From contig NZ_CP093528.1 in assembly GCF_022682305.1 (NCBI RefSeq), positions 4,146,501 through 4,210,500 on the forward strand: DNA of 64,000 nt. Reading direction: 5' to 3'. This stretch comes from Shinella zoogloeoides (GTDB lineage Bacteria; Pseudomonadota; Alphaproteobacteria; Rhizobiales; Rhizobiaceae). Position numbers and translations under genes: made by a program. The notes under the pieces were generated by a model. It was not told where the DNA came from. It saw only the letters and a list, made by a program, of their open reading frames with translations, and ran no database searches. Positions 30,464 to 38,764 of the stretch are shown here, one piece after another; the first letter of the stretch is position 1, and each line of letters opens with the position of its first letter.

Positions 30464-31495
30464 TTACTGCTTGCGCGGCCACGTGTCGGCAAGGCGGTAG
30501 CCGGCCGGCCACGGATCGGCGGGGTCGAGCATGACCTGGCTGGTGCCGGTGATCCAGGCACGGCCGGAGATTTCCGGAATGATGGCCGGGCGGCCACCGA
30601 CGGTGGTTTCGCCGACGATGCGGCAGTCGAAGCGCGAATCGATGATCGAATAGCCGGAGAAGGGCTGGCCGACCTTGATCCGGCCGCGGGCATGCAGCAC
30701 CGCCATGCGCGCCGAGCAGCCGGTGCCGGTGGGCGAGCGGTCGAGCTTGGCCGGCTGGATGACGACCGTGTTGCGGCCATGCAGCGCGCCGTCGCGCTCC
30801 TCGACCGGCAGGGTGAGCTGGCAGAAGGAGATATGGCTCCACTCCGGATTTTCCGGATGGGTGAAGCCGAGCTGCTCGTTGGCCGCCTTGGTGATGCGGA
30901 TGCCGGTCTCGGCCAGTTCCCGGGCCTCGTCCGGCGTCACGGAAAAGCCGAGTGCGCGGGCGTCGGCGAAGACGAAGCTGTCGCCGCCATAGGCGGTGTC
31001 GACGGTGAGCGTGCCGAGGCCCTCCACTTCAAGCTTGGCGTCCAGCTTGTCAGCGAAGGAGGGAACGTTGGTGACGGTGATGCGCTCGGCCTTGCCGTTG
31101 CGGCAGGCAGCCACGACATTGACGAGCCCGCCCGGCGCTTCCAGCACCATATGGGTTTCCGGCTCGACCATCGGCACGATGCCGCTGTCGAGCAGCACGG
31201 TGGAAACGCAGATCGAGTTGGAGCCGGACATCGGCGGCGTGTCTTCCGGCTCCATGATGATGAAGCCCATCGTGGCGCGCGGATCCTTCGGCGGAACCAG
31301 CAGGTTGATATGGCGGAAGACACCCCCGCGCGGCTCGTTCAGCACGAAGTTGCGCAGCGCCTGGTCCTCGGCGATGAACTTGCGCTGTTCCCACAGCGTC
31401 TTGCCGGGCGGCGGGGCGACGCCTCCGACGATGACGTCGCCCACCTCGCCCTCGGCGTGGCAGGAGACGATATGGATGACCTTGCTGCTGCGCAT
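30464..31495 (-). CDS. Proline racemase superfamily enzyme (hydroxyproline dehydratase or epimerase)
   Basis: 343 residues in the diaminopimelate-epimerase fold. Superfamily motifs are visible: first catalytic loop [10 protein letters not shown] (residues 88-96) and second loop [14 protein letters not shown] (252-264). In proline racemase and 4-hydroxyproline epimerase both loops carry catalytic Cys (MCGH, SPCGT). Here the positions are Ser90 and Thr256, and the usual His is Ser92. Thr at the second site is a mark of trans-3-hydroxyproline dehydratases, so dehydration to pyrroline-2-carboxylate is favoured over epimerisation. The neighbouring genes support hydroxyproline use. It is divergent from a GntR regulator. 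Confidence 0.85.
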   Translation of the reverse strand: MRSSKVIHIVSCHAEGEVGDVIVGGVAPPPGKTLWEQRKFIAEDQALRNFVLNEPRGGVFRHINLLVPPKDPRATMGFIIMEPEDTPPMSGSNSICVSTVLLDSGIVPMVEPETHMVLEAPGGLVNVVAACRNGKAERITVTNVPSFADKLDAKLEVEGLGTLTVDTAYGGDSFVFADARALGFSVTPDEARELAETGIRITKAANEQLGFTHPENPEWSHISFCQLTLPVEERDGALHGRNTVVIQPAKLDRSPTGTGCSARMAVLHARGRIKVGQPFSGYSIIDSRFDCRIVGETTVGGRPAIIPEISGRAWITGTSQVMLDPADPWPAGYRLADTWPRKQ

Positions 31496-31571
31496 GGCGC
31501 TTCCTCCGGTTTCAGGTTGCGGGGCGGCGATGCGGACAGCCCGACCGACGCGATGGCCCTTTCATAGAAAG

Positions 31572-31596
31572 ATTGGATCCAATATACAATTGGCTT
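31572..31596. promoter_or_regulatory. Candidate GntR operator between racemase-like and GntR genes
   Basis: A perfect 12-bp palindrome ATTGGATCCAAT (31572-31583) is followed by a TATACAATTGG half-site, in the AT-rich centre of the 189-base divergent spacer. This is a likely binding place for the adjacent FCD-type GntR regulator (gene at 31685). Confidence 0.5.
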
Positions 31597-31684
31597 TTTA
31601 CGGGTGACACCGCCAGCGGCCGCATGTTGCCCCGCTGCGGAATTCCACCTATGACCATAACTCCATTGTCAGGGGTCGGACGTG

Positions 31685-32350
31685 ATGAAATTTGCCGCCG
31701 TCGATGTCAGGCAGGCCGCCTCGGCGGCCGACATCGTCTATGAATCGCTGCGCAAGGCGATCATCGAGGGCGCACTTGCCGAGGGTGAGAGCCTTCGACA
31801 GGAAGAGATCGCGCAGATGTTCAACACCAGCCGCATCCCCGTGCGCGAGGCGCTGTCCCGGCTGGAGCAGCACGGCCTCATCACCACCCAGCGCTACAAG
31901 GGCGCTGTCGTCGCGGGCCTCTCCATCGAGGAGATCGAGGAGATCTTCGAGTTCCGCGCCCTGATCGAGGCCGAGGTGATGCGGCTTGCCGTGCCCAATC
32001 TCGACCGGGAGGTGCTGGACCGGGCGCGGCGCTATTGCGACGCCTTCGACCGGGAGATGGACCCGCATCGCTGGGGCGAGATCAACCGTAATTTCCATAC
32101 GAGCCTCTATGAGGCCGCGCACCGTCCCTATTATCTGCAGAATGTGCGCTCCTCGCTCGACCGCATCGACCGCTATCTTCGCGCCCAGCTCACCTTCACC
32201 GACGGCGTGCCGCGCGCCGGCCGCGAGCACGAGGCGATCCTCGCCGCCTGCGAGAAGGGCGACGCTGACCTCGCCTCACAGCTGACCCGCGATCATGTGC
32301 TCGACGCGGGCAAGTCGCTGATGGCCTTCCTGCGGGAGCAGCGAGGCTGA
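31685..32350 (+). CDS. GntR-family (FCD domain) regulator 1 of hydroxyproline locus
   Basis: 221 residues. A winged helix (SLRKAIIEGALAEGESLRQEEIAQMFNTSRIPVREALSRLEQHGLI) is followed by an FCD effector domain (FRALIEAEVMRLAVP, then NRNFHTSLYEAAHRPYYLQNV). A GTG at 31682 directly precedes the ATG. It is divergent from the proline-racemase-like gene. HypR-type GntR proteins control hydroxyproline use in S. meliloti, so this is a good candidate regulator of the locus. Confidence 0.9.
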   Translation: MKFAAVDVRQAASAADIVYESLRKAIIEGALAEGESLRQEEIAQMFNTSRIPVREALSRLEQHGLITTQRYKGAVVAGLSIEEIEEIFEFRALIEAEVMRLAVPNLDREVLDRARRYCDAFDREMDPHRWGEINRNFHTSLYEAAHRPYYLQNVRSSLDRIDRYLRAQLTFTDGVPRAGREHEAILAACEKGDADLASQLTRDHVLDAGKSLMAFLREQRG

Positions 32351-32454
32351 AGCGCCGGTGGGGGCTCCGCCCCTCCGTTGCCGGCCCTGCCGGCCCCTTG
32401 ACTCCGCTTTCATCAAAATGCCCTTTTAACCGATTGATAGCGCGGCCAGAGAAT

Positions 32455-32476
32455 TGTATTTCTTTTGTCGACAAAA
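32455..32476. promoter_or_regulatory. Operator A: TTTTGTCGACAAAA palindrome
   Basis: A perfect 14-bp palindrome (32463-32476), preceded by TGTATTTC, ends ten bases before the start codon of GntR regulator 2. The same core and left flank recur at 33196-33225. Confidence 0.65.
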
Positions 32477-32485
32477 GGATTTTCC

Positions 32486-33190
32486 ATGACGGCCACCGAT
32501 TCCAGTTCCCTGCCCGAGCGCAAGCGCGGCTCCGGCGTCAAGATGGTCTACGACCTGCTGCGCGACGAGATTCTCGACCTGAAACTCGCACCGGGCAGCC
32601 CGATCGACGAGGTGCAGCTCGCCGAGCGGTTCAAGATGTCGCGCACGCCGATCCGCGAGGCCCTGGTGCGGCTGGCCGGCGAGGGGCTGATCGAGACCCT
32701 TCCGAACCGCTCGACCATGGTGTCGAACATCGACTTCCTGAACCTCCACACCTTCTTCGACGCGATGGTGCTGATGTACCGCGTGACGACGCGGCTTGCG
32801 GCGCAGAACCACCGGCCGGAAGACCTCGCCATCATCCGCGGCTTCCACGAGGACTATGCGGCGGCGCTGACGGGGCGGGATTCGCTGACGATGATCGCCA
32901 CCAATGCCGCCTTCCACGCGGCCATCGCCGAGGCCGGCCGCAATCCCTATTTCACCGGCCTGTTCCGCCGGCTGCTCGACGAGGGGCGGCGTATCCTGCA
33001 GCTTTACTACCAGTCCTACGAGGAACAGTTCCCGCAGCGCTTCGTGGACGAGCATGCCGCGATCATCGCCGCCATCGAGGCGCGCGACATCGAGGAGGCG
33101 GACCGGCTCGGCAAGGCCCATGCCGAGGCCATCGTCGCGCAGGTGCAGAAGCTTTTCAGCCGGAACGACAGGCTCGACATCGCGCTTTGA
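32486..33190 (+). CDS. GntR-family (FCD domain) regulator 2 of hydroxyproline locus
   Basis: 234 residues. The winged helix (MVYDLLRDEILDLKLAPGSPIDEVQLAERFKMSRTPIREALVRLAGEGLI) is followed by an FCD domain. The ATG at 32486 has an AAAGGA ribosome binding site, which lies inside the downstream edge of its operator; a TTG at 32465 would be inside the palindrome. It is bracketed by two near-identical GTCGAC operators, indicating autoregulation and control of the downstream DapA-family gene. Confidence 0.9.
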   Translation: MTATDSSSLPERKRGSGVKMVYDLLRDEILDLKLAPGSPIDEVQLAERFKMSRTPIREALVRLAGEGLIETLPNRSTMVSNIDFLNLHTFFDAMVLMYRVTTRLAAQNHRPEDLAIIRGFHEDYAAALTGRDSLTMIATNAAFHAAIAEAGRNPYFTGLFRRLLDEGRRILQLYYQSYEEQFPQRFVDEHAAIIAAIEARDIEEADRLGKAHAEAIVAQVQKLFSRNDRLDIAL

Positions 33191-33195
33191 GCTTC

Positions 33196-33225
33196 TGTAT
33201 TTTTCTTGTCGACAAATAAAATACA
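33196..33225. promoter_or_regulatory. Operator B: extended TTGTCGACAA palindrome
   Basis: A 30-bp palindrome with 13 of 15 pairs matching, centred on GTCGAC (TGTAT... and ...ATACA at the edges, TTGTCGACAA at 33206-33215). It lies between GntR 2 and the DapA-family gene and shares core and left flank with operator A. Confidence 0.65.
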
Positions 33226-33312
33226 AACTGCTATACCCATGATCGAGAGAGGGGGAGGGTTCGTGCATCGTGCCGGCCGCCTCGTCGCCAGAACCGCCCA
33301 AAGGAGATCGAC

Positions 33313-34275
33313 ATGAAGGCCAAGATTTTTTCCGGTGTCATTCCCGCCCTGATGACCCCCTGCAAGGACGACCGCACGCCGGACTTCGACCAGCTGGTCC
33401 GCAAGGGCAAGGAGCTTATCGCCAAGGGCATGTCCGCCGTCGTTTATTGCGGCTCCATGGGTGACTGGCCGCTGCTCACGGACGAGCAGCGCATGGAAGG
33501 CGTCGAGCGCCTCGTGAAGGCCGGTATCCCGGTCATCGTCGGCACCGGCGCCGTCAACACGGCTTCGGCCGTCGCCCATGCCGCCCACGCCCAGAAGGTC
33601 GGCGCGCAGGGCCTCATGGTAATCCCGCGCGTCCTGTCCCGCGGCTCCGTCGTCGCTGCCCAGAAGAACCACTTCAAGGCGATCCTGTCGGCTGCTCCGG
33701 ACCTGCCGGCCGTCATCTACAACAGCCCCTACTATGGCTTCGCCACCCGCGCCGACCTGTTCTTCGCCCTGCGTCAGGACCACAAGAACCTCGTCGGCTT
33801 CAAGGAATTCGGCGGCGCCGCCGACATGCGCTATGCGGCCGAGAACATCACCAGCCGCGACGATGACGTCTCGCTGATGATCGGCGTCGACACCTGCGTC
33901 TTCACCGGCTTCGTCGATTGCGGCGCCGTCGGCGCGATCACCGGCATCGGCTGCGTGCTGCCGAAGGAAGTGCTGCACATGTGCGCCCTCGCACAGGCCG
34001 CCGCCGCCGGCGATCCGGACGCCCGCCAGCGCGCGCTGGAACTGGAATCGGCCCTCGCCGTGCTCTCGTCCTTCGACGAAGGCCCGGACCTCGTTCTCTA
34101 CTTCAAGCACATGATGGTTCTGAAGGGCGACAAGGAATACACGCTGCACTTCAACGAGACCGATGCCCTCTCCGACAGCCAGCGCGGCTATGTCGAATCC
34201 CAGCTCAAGCTGTTCGACACCTGGTATGCCGAATGGAGCAAGCTGCCGGGCGCCGTGCAGAAGTACAAGGCCTGA
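33313..34275 (+). CDS. DapA-family lyase (candidate pyrroline-4-hydroxy-2-carboxylate deaminase)
   Basis: A 320-residue class I aldolase-like TIM barrel. The Schiff-base Lys164 is in VGFKEFGG and the catalytic Tyr136 is in VIYNSPYYG. The phosphate/carboxylate loop is GSMGDWPLLTDEQR, where true DapA has GTTGE. In hydroxyproline degradation a DapA homologue deaminates 1-pyrroline-4-hydroxy-2-carboxylate to 2-oxoglutarate semialdehyde; the neighbours support that role. It ends at a strong terminator. Confidence 0.85.
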   Translation: MKAKIFSGVIPALMTPCKDDRTPDFDQLVRKGKELIAKGMSAVVYCGSMGDWPLLTDEQRMEGVERLVKAGIPVIVGTGAVNTASAVAHAAHAQKVGAQGLMVIPRVLSRGSVVAAQKNHFKAILSAAPDLPAVIYNSPYYGFATRADLFFALRQDHKNLVGFKEFGGAADMRYAAENITSRDDDVSLMIGVDTCVFTGFVDCGAVGAITGIGCVLPKEVLHMCALAQAAAAGDPDARQRALELESALAVLSSFDEGPDLVLYFKHMMVLKGDKEYTLHFNETDALSDSQRGYVESQLKLFDTWYAEWSKLPGAVQKYKA

Positions 34276-34301
34276 TCTTCAGGCCGCTTACGACGTATGC
34301 G

Positions 34302-34328
34302 AAAGGCCCTCCCGCAAGGAGGGCCTTT
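34302..34328 (+). terminator. Rho-independent terminator after DapA-family gene
   Basis: AAAGGCCCTCC and GGAGGGCCTTT form an 11-bp stem with loop CGCAA and a following T-run. Confidence 0.9.
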
Positions 34329-35005
34329 TCGTTTGTGGCCATGCGGCCTCGTTCACGCGGCGGAAGCCCGCCCGTGGCTTGTCAAAGAGCATCGGACGGG
34401 GCGCCGGCGGTGCCTCATCTGAAGTGTTTATACATGGCCCCTTCCGGCGCCCCGTTCGGCGGTTTTTGCCCGCGACTCCGGTCTCTCTGGGAGGGTGGCT
34501 ATCCATGGGAACAGTAGCGTGCCCCTCTTTCGAGGCGGCCATGCACGCCCTCAGGCTTACGGCGCCGCAGCCATGGCTGCCGGTCGGCACCGTCTTCCAC
34601 TGCTTCGGGTAAACCGGGCCTTTCGGCCCCGGACGTCACCCTGGCGCGACTCCACCCCTTTATGTGCCACACAGGCACGCCCGCCGAGTTTATCGGGTGA
34701 AACGGCAGGACCGGTCCGATGCCCGCCGCTTCCCCCGGATCGCCGGAGGGAGACCATTTTCCGCGGACCCGGTGCATGAGGTTTCGCGTCTACCCCTCAA
34801 GCCCCGCGCCGACCCCGCCTCGCCGCAACGCCTTGCGGTGTATCCGCGGCGGGATGAGGGATTGTAGGCACGGTTTGCGGGAGCGGGGAAAATTTGGGTG
34901 CGGTTTTTCGGGAAGCGAGGGGGTGCGGACGTGATGCATCCCCGGGGCGGACCCGGGGATGCTGGTCGTGAAAGCCGTTTCGCCGGCTAAGGAACGTTTT
35001 TGCGA
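34329..35005. other. 677-base GC-rich region without a clear gene
   Basis: This lies between the DapA-family terminator and the end of the Ldh2-type gene. Several frames are open for 60-90 codons, but none has family features. A 35-codon frame with a ribosome binding site is listed separately. An 11-bp stem-loop (GCATCCCCGGG, 34936-34962) lies downstream of the leftward Ldh2-type gene and may be its terminator, though it has no T-run. The region could hide a small RNA; I do not recognise one. Confidence 0.4.
34505..34612 (+). CDS. Candidate 35-residue small protein
   Basis: The ATG follows GGGAGGG at about ten bases, in an otherwise gene-poor region. The short product contains three Cys and a PWLPVG turn. 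There is no recognisable family. It could equally be chance in GC-rich sequence. Confidence 0.22.
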   Translation: MGTVACPSFEAAMHALRLTAPQPWLPVGTVFHCFG

Positions 35006-36043
35006 TCAGGCGATCGTGTCGAGGCCCTTGGCGAGCAGGCGGTCGAGCTGTTCCATTTCGGCGGCGGTCAGCGTGACGCCGTTCGCCTCGGAGGTCTTGC
35101 GGGCGACAAAGCGGCGCTGGGAGGGCAGGCGCGCGCCCTGGCCGACGATGGCTTCGAAGAGGGTTTCGGCGCGGGCGAAGGGATCGCCGGGGCGGCCCTT
35201 GGCAAAGGCTTCCGGGGACATCGCGATGATGAGTTCGCCGTGGAAGGGCGCGAGCGTCGTGGTGCCGAGATAGTCGAGCACTTCAGGGCTGGTCAGATCG
35301 CCGATCATGATGCCGGCGAGAAGCTCGATCATCGTGCCGATGGCCGAGCCCTTGTGCCCGCCGAAGGGCAGCATGGCGCCGGCGAGCGCGGCTTCCGGGT
35401 CGGTCGTCGGGTTGCCGTCTGCGTCGATCGCCCAGCCCTCGGGAAGCTGCTTGCCGGCGCGGCGGTGCAGTTCGATCTCGCCGCGGGCGGCGACGGAGGT
35501 GGCGAAGTCGAAGACATAGGGCGAGCCGTTCGGGCGCGGCCAGCCGAAGGCGAAGGGATTGGTGCCGAGCAGCGGCTTGTTGCCGCCCGTCGGCGCGACC
35601 GTCGCATAGCTCGGGCACATGACGAGGCCGGCAAGGCCTTCATTGGTCACGGCCTCGACTTCCGGCCAGAGGGCGGAGAAATGGGTGCAGTCGTTGATGA
35701 CGAGCGCGGCGATGCCCAGCTTGCGGGCACGTTCGGCAAGGGCGGGAACGCCGAGCTCGAAGGCGGGATTGGCAAAGCCGCCCTTCGCATTGACCTTGAC
35801 GATGGCCGAGCCCTCGTTGCTGTCGAGTTCCGGCACGGCGTCCGGCTTGACCTTGCCGGCCTTGACCGTGCGCAGCGCGCCCTCGATGCGGTAGATGCCG
35901 TGCGACTTGCAGGCATCCCGCTCGCCGGCGACGATGACGCGGGCAAGCGCGCCGGCCTGCACGCCGTTCAGGCCAGCCTTCAGGAAGATGGCTTCGACTC
36001 GCTCGTGAAGCGCGGCAATCGTCAACGTGGTGGTTTGCGTCAT
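35006..36043 (-). CDS. Ldh2/malate dehydrogenase-family reductase (candidate pyrroline-2-carboxylate reductase)
   Basis: 345 residues of the NAD(P)-dependent Ldh2/YlbC/DpkA fold. Motifs are SHGIYRIEGALRTVKAGKV with the catalytic His, CTHFSALWPEVE, GTNPFAFGWPRPNG and GGHKGSAIGTMIELLAG. In hydroxyproline loci this family reduces 1-pyrroline-2-carboxylate (the product of 3-hydroxyproline dehydration) to L-proline. The start at 36043 (MTQTTT) has a GAAGAGACGAAAG leader; a longer frame runs into the operator region. It is divergent from the aldehyde dehydrogenase gene. Confidence 0.88.
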   Translation of the reverse strand: MTQTTTLTIAALHERVEAIFLKAGLNGVQAGALARVIVAGERDACKSHGIYRIEGALRTVKAGKVKPDAVPELDSNEGSAIVKVNAKGGFANPAFELGVPALAERARKLGIAALVINDCTHFSALWPEVEAVTNEGLAGLVMCPSYATVAPTGGNKPLLGTNPFAFGWPRPNGSPYVFDFATSVAARGEIELHRRAGKQLPEGWAIDADGNPTTDPEAALAGAMLPFGGHKGSAIGTMIELLAGIMIGDLTSPEVLDYLGTTTLAPFHGELIIAMSPEAFAKGRPGDPFARAETLFEAIVGQGARLPSQRRFVARKTSEANGVTLTAAEMEQLDRLLAKGLDTIA

Positions 36044-36094
36044 CTTTCGTCTCTTCAGGCTGGTGCCGACCCATGCAGGTTGGCGATTGAACAT

Positions 36095-36115
36095 TTGCAT
36101 ACATAGAGTATACAA
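36095..36115. promoter_or_regulatory. Candidate operator ATAC-N5-GTAT
   Basis: A 21-bp site in the divergent spacer with TTG/CAA ends and inner half-sites ATAC (36099-36102) and GTAT (36108-36111) separated by five bases. The same half-sites and spacing occur at 37780-37796 ahead of the importer operon. Confidence 0.5.
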
Positions 36116-36189
36116 GATTTCGACAAGTGCAATTCGCCCTGCCGTTTCCTATATCCGGCGAGCATCATTCCGCAAGAAAGGTACGTCAA

Positions 36190-37707
36190 ATGGCTTTCAC
36201 CCCCAACGGTAAACATCTCGTCGCCGGACAATGGCTCGATGGCAACGGCACCTTCACCTCCGCGCCCGCCCATGGCCCGGCGCATGCCTTCGCCGTCGGC
36301 ACGGTGGAACTGGTGAACCGCGCCGCCGAGGCCGCGGAAGAAGCCTTCCTGAGCTACGGCTATTCGTCGCGTGCGACCCGCGCCGCCTTCCTGCGCGCCA
36401 TCGCCGACGAGATCGAAGCCCGTGCGGACGCCATCACCGAGATCGGTACGCAGGAAACCGGCCTGCCGGTCGCGCGCCTTCAGGGCGAGCGCGGCCGCAC
36501 GACCGGCCAGCTCCGTCTCTTCGCCGATCATGTCGAGAAGGGCGAGTATCTCGACCGCCGCTTCGACGCGGCCCTGCCGGAGCGCCAGCCGGCCCCGCGC
36601 CCGGAAATCCGTCTGATTCAGCGGCCGATCGGCCCCGTCGCCGTCTTCGGCGCCTCCAACTTCCCGCTCGCCTTCTCCACGGCCGGCGGTGACACCGCCG
36701 CCGCGCTGGCCGCCGGCTGCCCGGTCGTCGTCAAGGGCCACTCGGCCCATCCCGGCACGGGCGAGATCGTCGCCGAGGCCGTGCTGGCCGCCATCCAGAA
36801 GACCGGCGTGCATCCGGGCGTCTTCTCGCTCATCCAGGGCGGCAACCGCCAGGTCGGCGAAGCCGTCGTGCAGCATCCGCTGATCAAGGCCGTCGGCTTT
36901 ACCGGCTCGCTGGCCGGCGGCCGCGCCCTCTTCAACCTCTGCGCCGCCCGTCCGGAGCCGATCCCGTTCTTCGGCGAACTCGGCTCGGTCAACCCGATGT
37001 TCCTGCTGCCGGAAGCCATGAAGGCCCGCGCCGAAGGCCTCGGCCAGGGCTGGGCAGGCTCGCTGACCATGGGCGCCGGCCAGTTCTGCACCAATCCGGG
37101 CATCGCCATTGTCGCCGACGGCCCGGATGCCGACCGCTTCACGGCCGCCGCCGTCGAGGCGCTCGGCAAGGTCGGCGCGCAGACCATGCTGACCGACGGC
37201 ATCGCCAAGGCCTATCACGACGGCCAGGCGCGCTTTGAGAGCCGCAACACCGTCAAGCCGCTCTTCACCACCGAATCTACTGGCCGTGACGCCCTGCCGA
37301 ACCTCTTCGAGATTTCGGGCGAGCAGTTCCTCGCCGACCATGCGCTCTCCGAGGAAGTCTTCGGTCCGCTTGGCCTCGTCGTGCGCGTCGGCTCGGTCGA
37401 CGAGATGGAAAAGCTGGCCCGCAACTTCGAAGGCCAGCTCACCGCGACCATCCACATGGATGCCGGCGATCTCGAAGACGCAAAGCGCCTGCGCCCGGTT
37501 CTCGAGCGCAAGGCCGGCCGCGTTCTGGTCAACGGCTTCCCGACCGGCGTCGAAGTGGTGGATTCCATGGTCCATGGCGGCCCGTATCCGGCTTCGACGA
37601 ATTTCGGCGCGACGAGCGTCGGCACGATGTCGATCCGCCGTTTCCTGCGCCCGGTTTCCTACCAGAACATGCCGGAAGGCCTGCTGCCGGAAGATTTCCT
37701 CAACTGA
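36190..37707 (+). CDS. Aldehyde dehydrogenase (candidate 2-oxoglutarate semialdehyde dehydrogenase)
   Basis: 505 residues of the ALDH superfamily. The cofactor/oxyanion region is VFGASNFPLAF, the nucleotide loop is FTGSLAGGR, the general base Glu263 is in FFGELGSVNP, and the catalytic Cys300 is in GAGQFCTNPG. This pattern (GQFCTNPG, ELGSVNP) matches the type III KGSA dehydrogenase clade, which oxidises 2-oxoglutarate semialdehyde in hydroxyproline and sugar-acid pathways. A GAAAGG ribosome binding site precedes the ATG; a terminator follows. Confidence 0.88.
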   Translation: MAFTPNGKHLVAGQWLDGNGTFTSAPAHGPAHAFAVGTVELVNRAAEAAEEAFLSYGYSSRATRAAFLRAIADEIEARADAITEIGTQETGLPVARLQGERGRTTGQLRLFADHVEKGEYLDRRFDAALPERQPAPRPEIRLIQRPIGPVAVFGASNFPLAFSTAGGDTAAALAAGCPVVVKGHSAHPGTGEIVAEAVLAAIQKTGVHPGVFSLIQGGNRQVGEAVVQHPLIKAVGFTGSLAGGRALFNLCAARPEPIPFFGELGSVNPMFLLPEAMKARAEGLGQGWAGSLTMGAGQFCTNPGIAIVADGPDADRFTAAAVEALGKVGAQTMLTDGIAKAYHDGQARFESRNTVKPLFTTESTGRDALPNLFEISGEQFLADHALSEEVFGPLGLVVRVGSVDEMEKLARNFEGQLTATIHMDAGDLEDAKRLRPVLERKAGRVLVNGFPTGVEVVDSMVHGGPYPASTNFGATSVGTMSIRRFLRPVSYQNMPEGLLPEDFLN

Positions 37708-37729
37708 TTCAATCTGTTGATTTTCCGGT

Positions 37730-37770
37730 GGGCCGGGCTTCCCAAAGGGAGGCCCGGCCCATTATTTTAT
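37730..37770 (+). terminator. Rho-independent terminator after aldehyde dehydrogenase
   Basis: A 14-bp stem (GGGCCGGGCTTCCC against its near-perfect complement, one G-T pair) with an AAA loop, followed by ATTATTTTAT. Confidence 0.88.
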
Positions 37771-37779
37771 CGATCAGGG

Positions 37780-37796
37780 ATATACTTTTTGTATAT
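37780..37796. promoter_or_regulatory. Candidate operator ATATAC-N5-GTATAT
   Basis: Perfect 6-bp half-sites ATATAC and GTATAT are separated by TTTTT, within the AT-rich promoter region of the importer operon. It shares the ATAC-N5-GTAT core with the site at 36095. Confidence 0.5.
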
Positions 37797-37885
37797 TTCT
37801 TGTATTTTAAAAATCCGGTTTACGCTTCCGGCGCAGGACGGACCTCCGCCCGCGTGAACTGCCAGATCAATCCAGGGAGAGAGTA

Positions 37886-38695
37886 ATGAAGAAGACCTCG
37901 GTCCTCGCCTTCGGCCTCGTTGCCGCCACCGCTCTGACCAGCCCGGCCAAGGCCGACAAGCTGGACGACATCATCTCGTCCGGCACGCTGCGCTGCGCCG
38001 TCGTTCTCGACTTCCCGCCGATGGGCGCGCGTGACGAGAGCAACAACCCGATCGGCTTCGACGTCGATTATTGCAACGACCTCGCCAAGGCGCTCGGCGT
38101 CACGGCCGAGATCGTCGAGACTCCCTTCCCGGAACGTATCCCGGCCCTGATGTCCGGCCGCGTCGACGTCGGCGTCGCCTCGACCTCCGACACGCTGGAG
38201 CGCGCAAAGACGGTCGGCATGTCGATCCCCTACTTCGCCTTCGAAATGGCCGTCACGGCCAACGACAAGGCGGGCATCAAGACCTTCGAGGACATGAAGG
38301 GCAAGACTGTCGGCGCCACCGCCGGCACGTTCGAGGCCATCGCGCTCGAAAAGACGGTCAAGGAATGGGGCGTCGGCGAGTTCCGTCCGTACCAGACCCA
38401 GGCCGACGTCTTCCTCGCGCTGAGCCAGGGCCAGATCGACGCCACGGTCTCCACCTCGACGGTCGCCCAGTCGAACGTCAAGACCGGCAAGTTCCCGGGC
38501 ATCTCGGTCGTCGCCAAGGCTCCCTACGACATCGACTATGTCGCGCTCTTCACCAACCGTGAGGAATACGGCCTGATCAACTACCTGAACCTGTTCGTCA
38601 ACCAGCAGGTCCGTACCGGCCGCTACAAGGAACTCTACGAAAAGTGGGTTGGCGGCGAGGTGCCGGACCTGTCCGTGAACGGCGTTTATCGCTAA
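37886..38695 (+). CDS. Polar amino acid ABC transporter, binding protein
   Basis: 269 residues. An N-terminal signal peptide (KKTSVLAFGLVAATALTSPAKA) is followed by an SBP_bac_3 fold (GTLRCAVVLDFPPMGARDESNNPIGFDVDYCNDLAKALGV; LMSGRVDVGVASTSDTLERAKTVG). It is the first gene of a + strand operon through 43759. By context it should bind hydroxyproline, proline or a betaine. The ATG has a GGGAGAGAG ribosome binding site. Confidence 0.9.
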   Translation: MKKTSVLAFGLVAATALTSPAKADKLDDIISSGTLRCAVVLDFPPMGARDESNNPIGFDVDYCNDLAKALGVTAEIVETPFPERIPALMSGRVDVGVASTSDTLERAKTVGMSIPYFAFEMAVTANDKAGIKTFEDMKGKTVGATAGTFEAIALEKTVKEWGVGEFRPYQTQADVFLALSQGQIDATVSTSTVAQSNVKTGKFPGISVVAKAPYDIDYVALFTNREEYGLINYLNLFVNQQVRTGRYKELYEKWVGGEVPDLSVNGVYR

Positions 38696-38711
38696 TCTGC
38701 CGCTTGCCCGG

Positions 38712-38737
38712 CGGCGCGGGGCCTCCGTCCCGCGCCG
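38712..38737 (+). terminator. Intercistronic stem-loop after binding protein gene
   Basis: A 9-bp perfect stem CGGCGCGGG/CCCGCGCCG has an 8-base loop and no T-run, between the binding protein and first permease. It is probably a transcript-stabilising or partial attenuation element, as after frcB. Confidence 0.5.
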
Positions 38738-38764
38738 TCGGTCGTTTCAAAGGGTGAGACGGCA

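Noticed and set aside
34163-34779. Frames of 90-150 codons in the gap after the DapA-family gene
   Set aside because: They start inside the DapA-family gene or cross its terminator, have no ribosome binding site and no recognisable domain.
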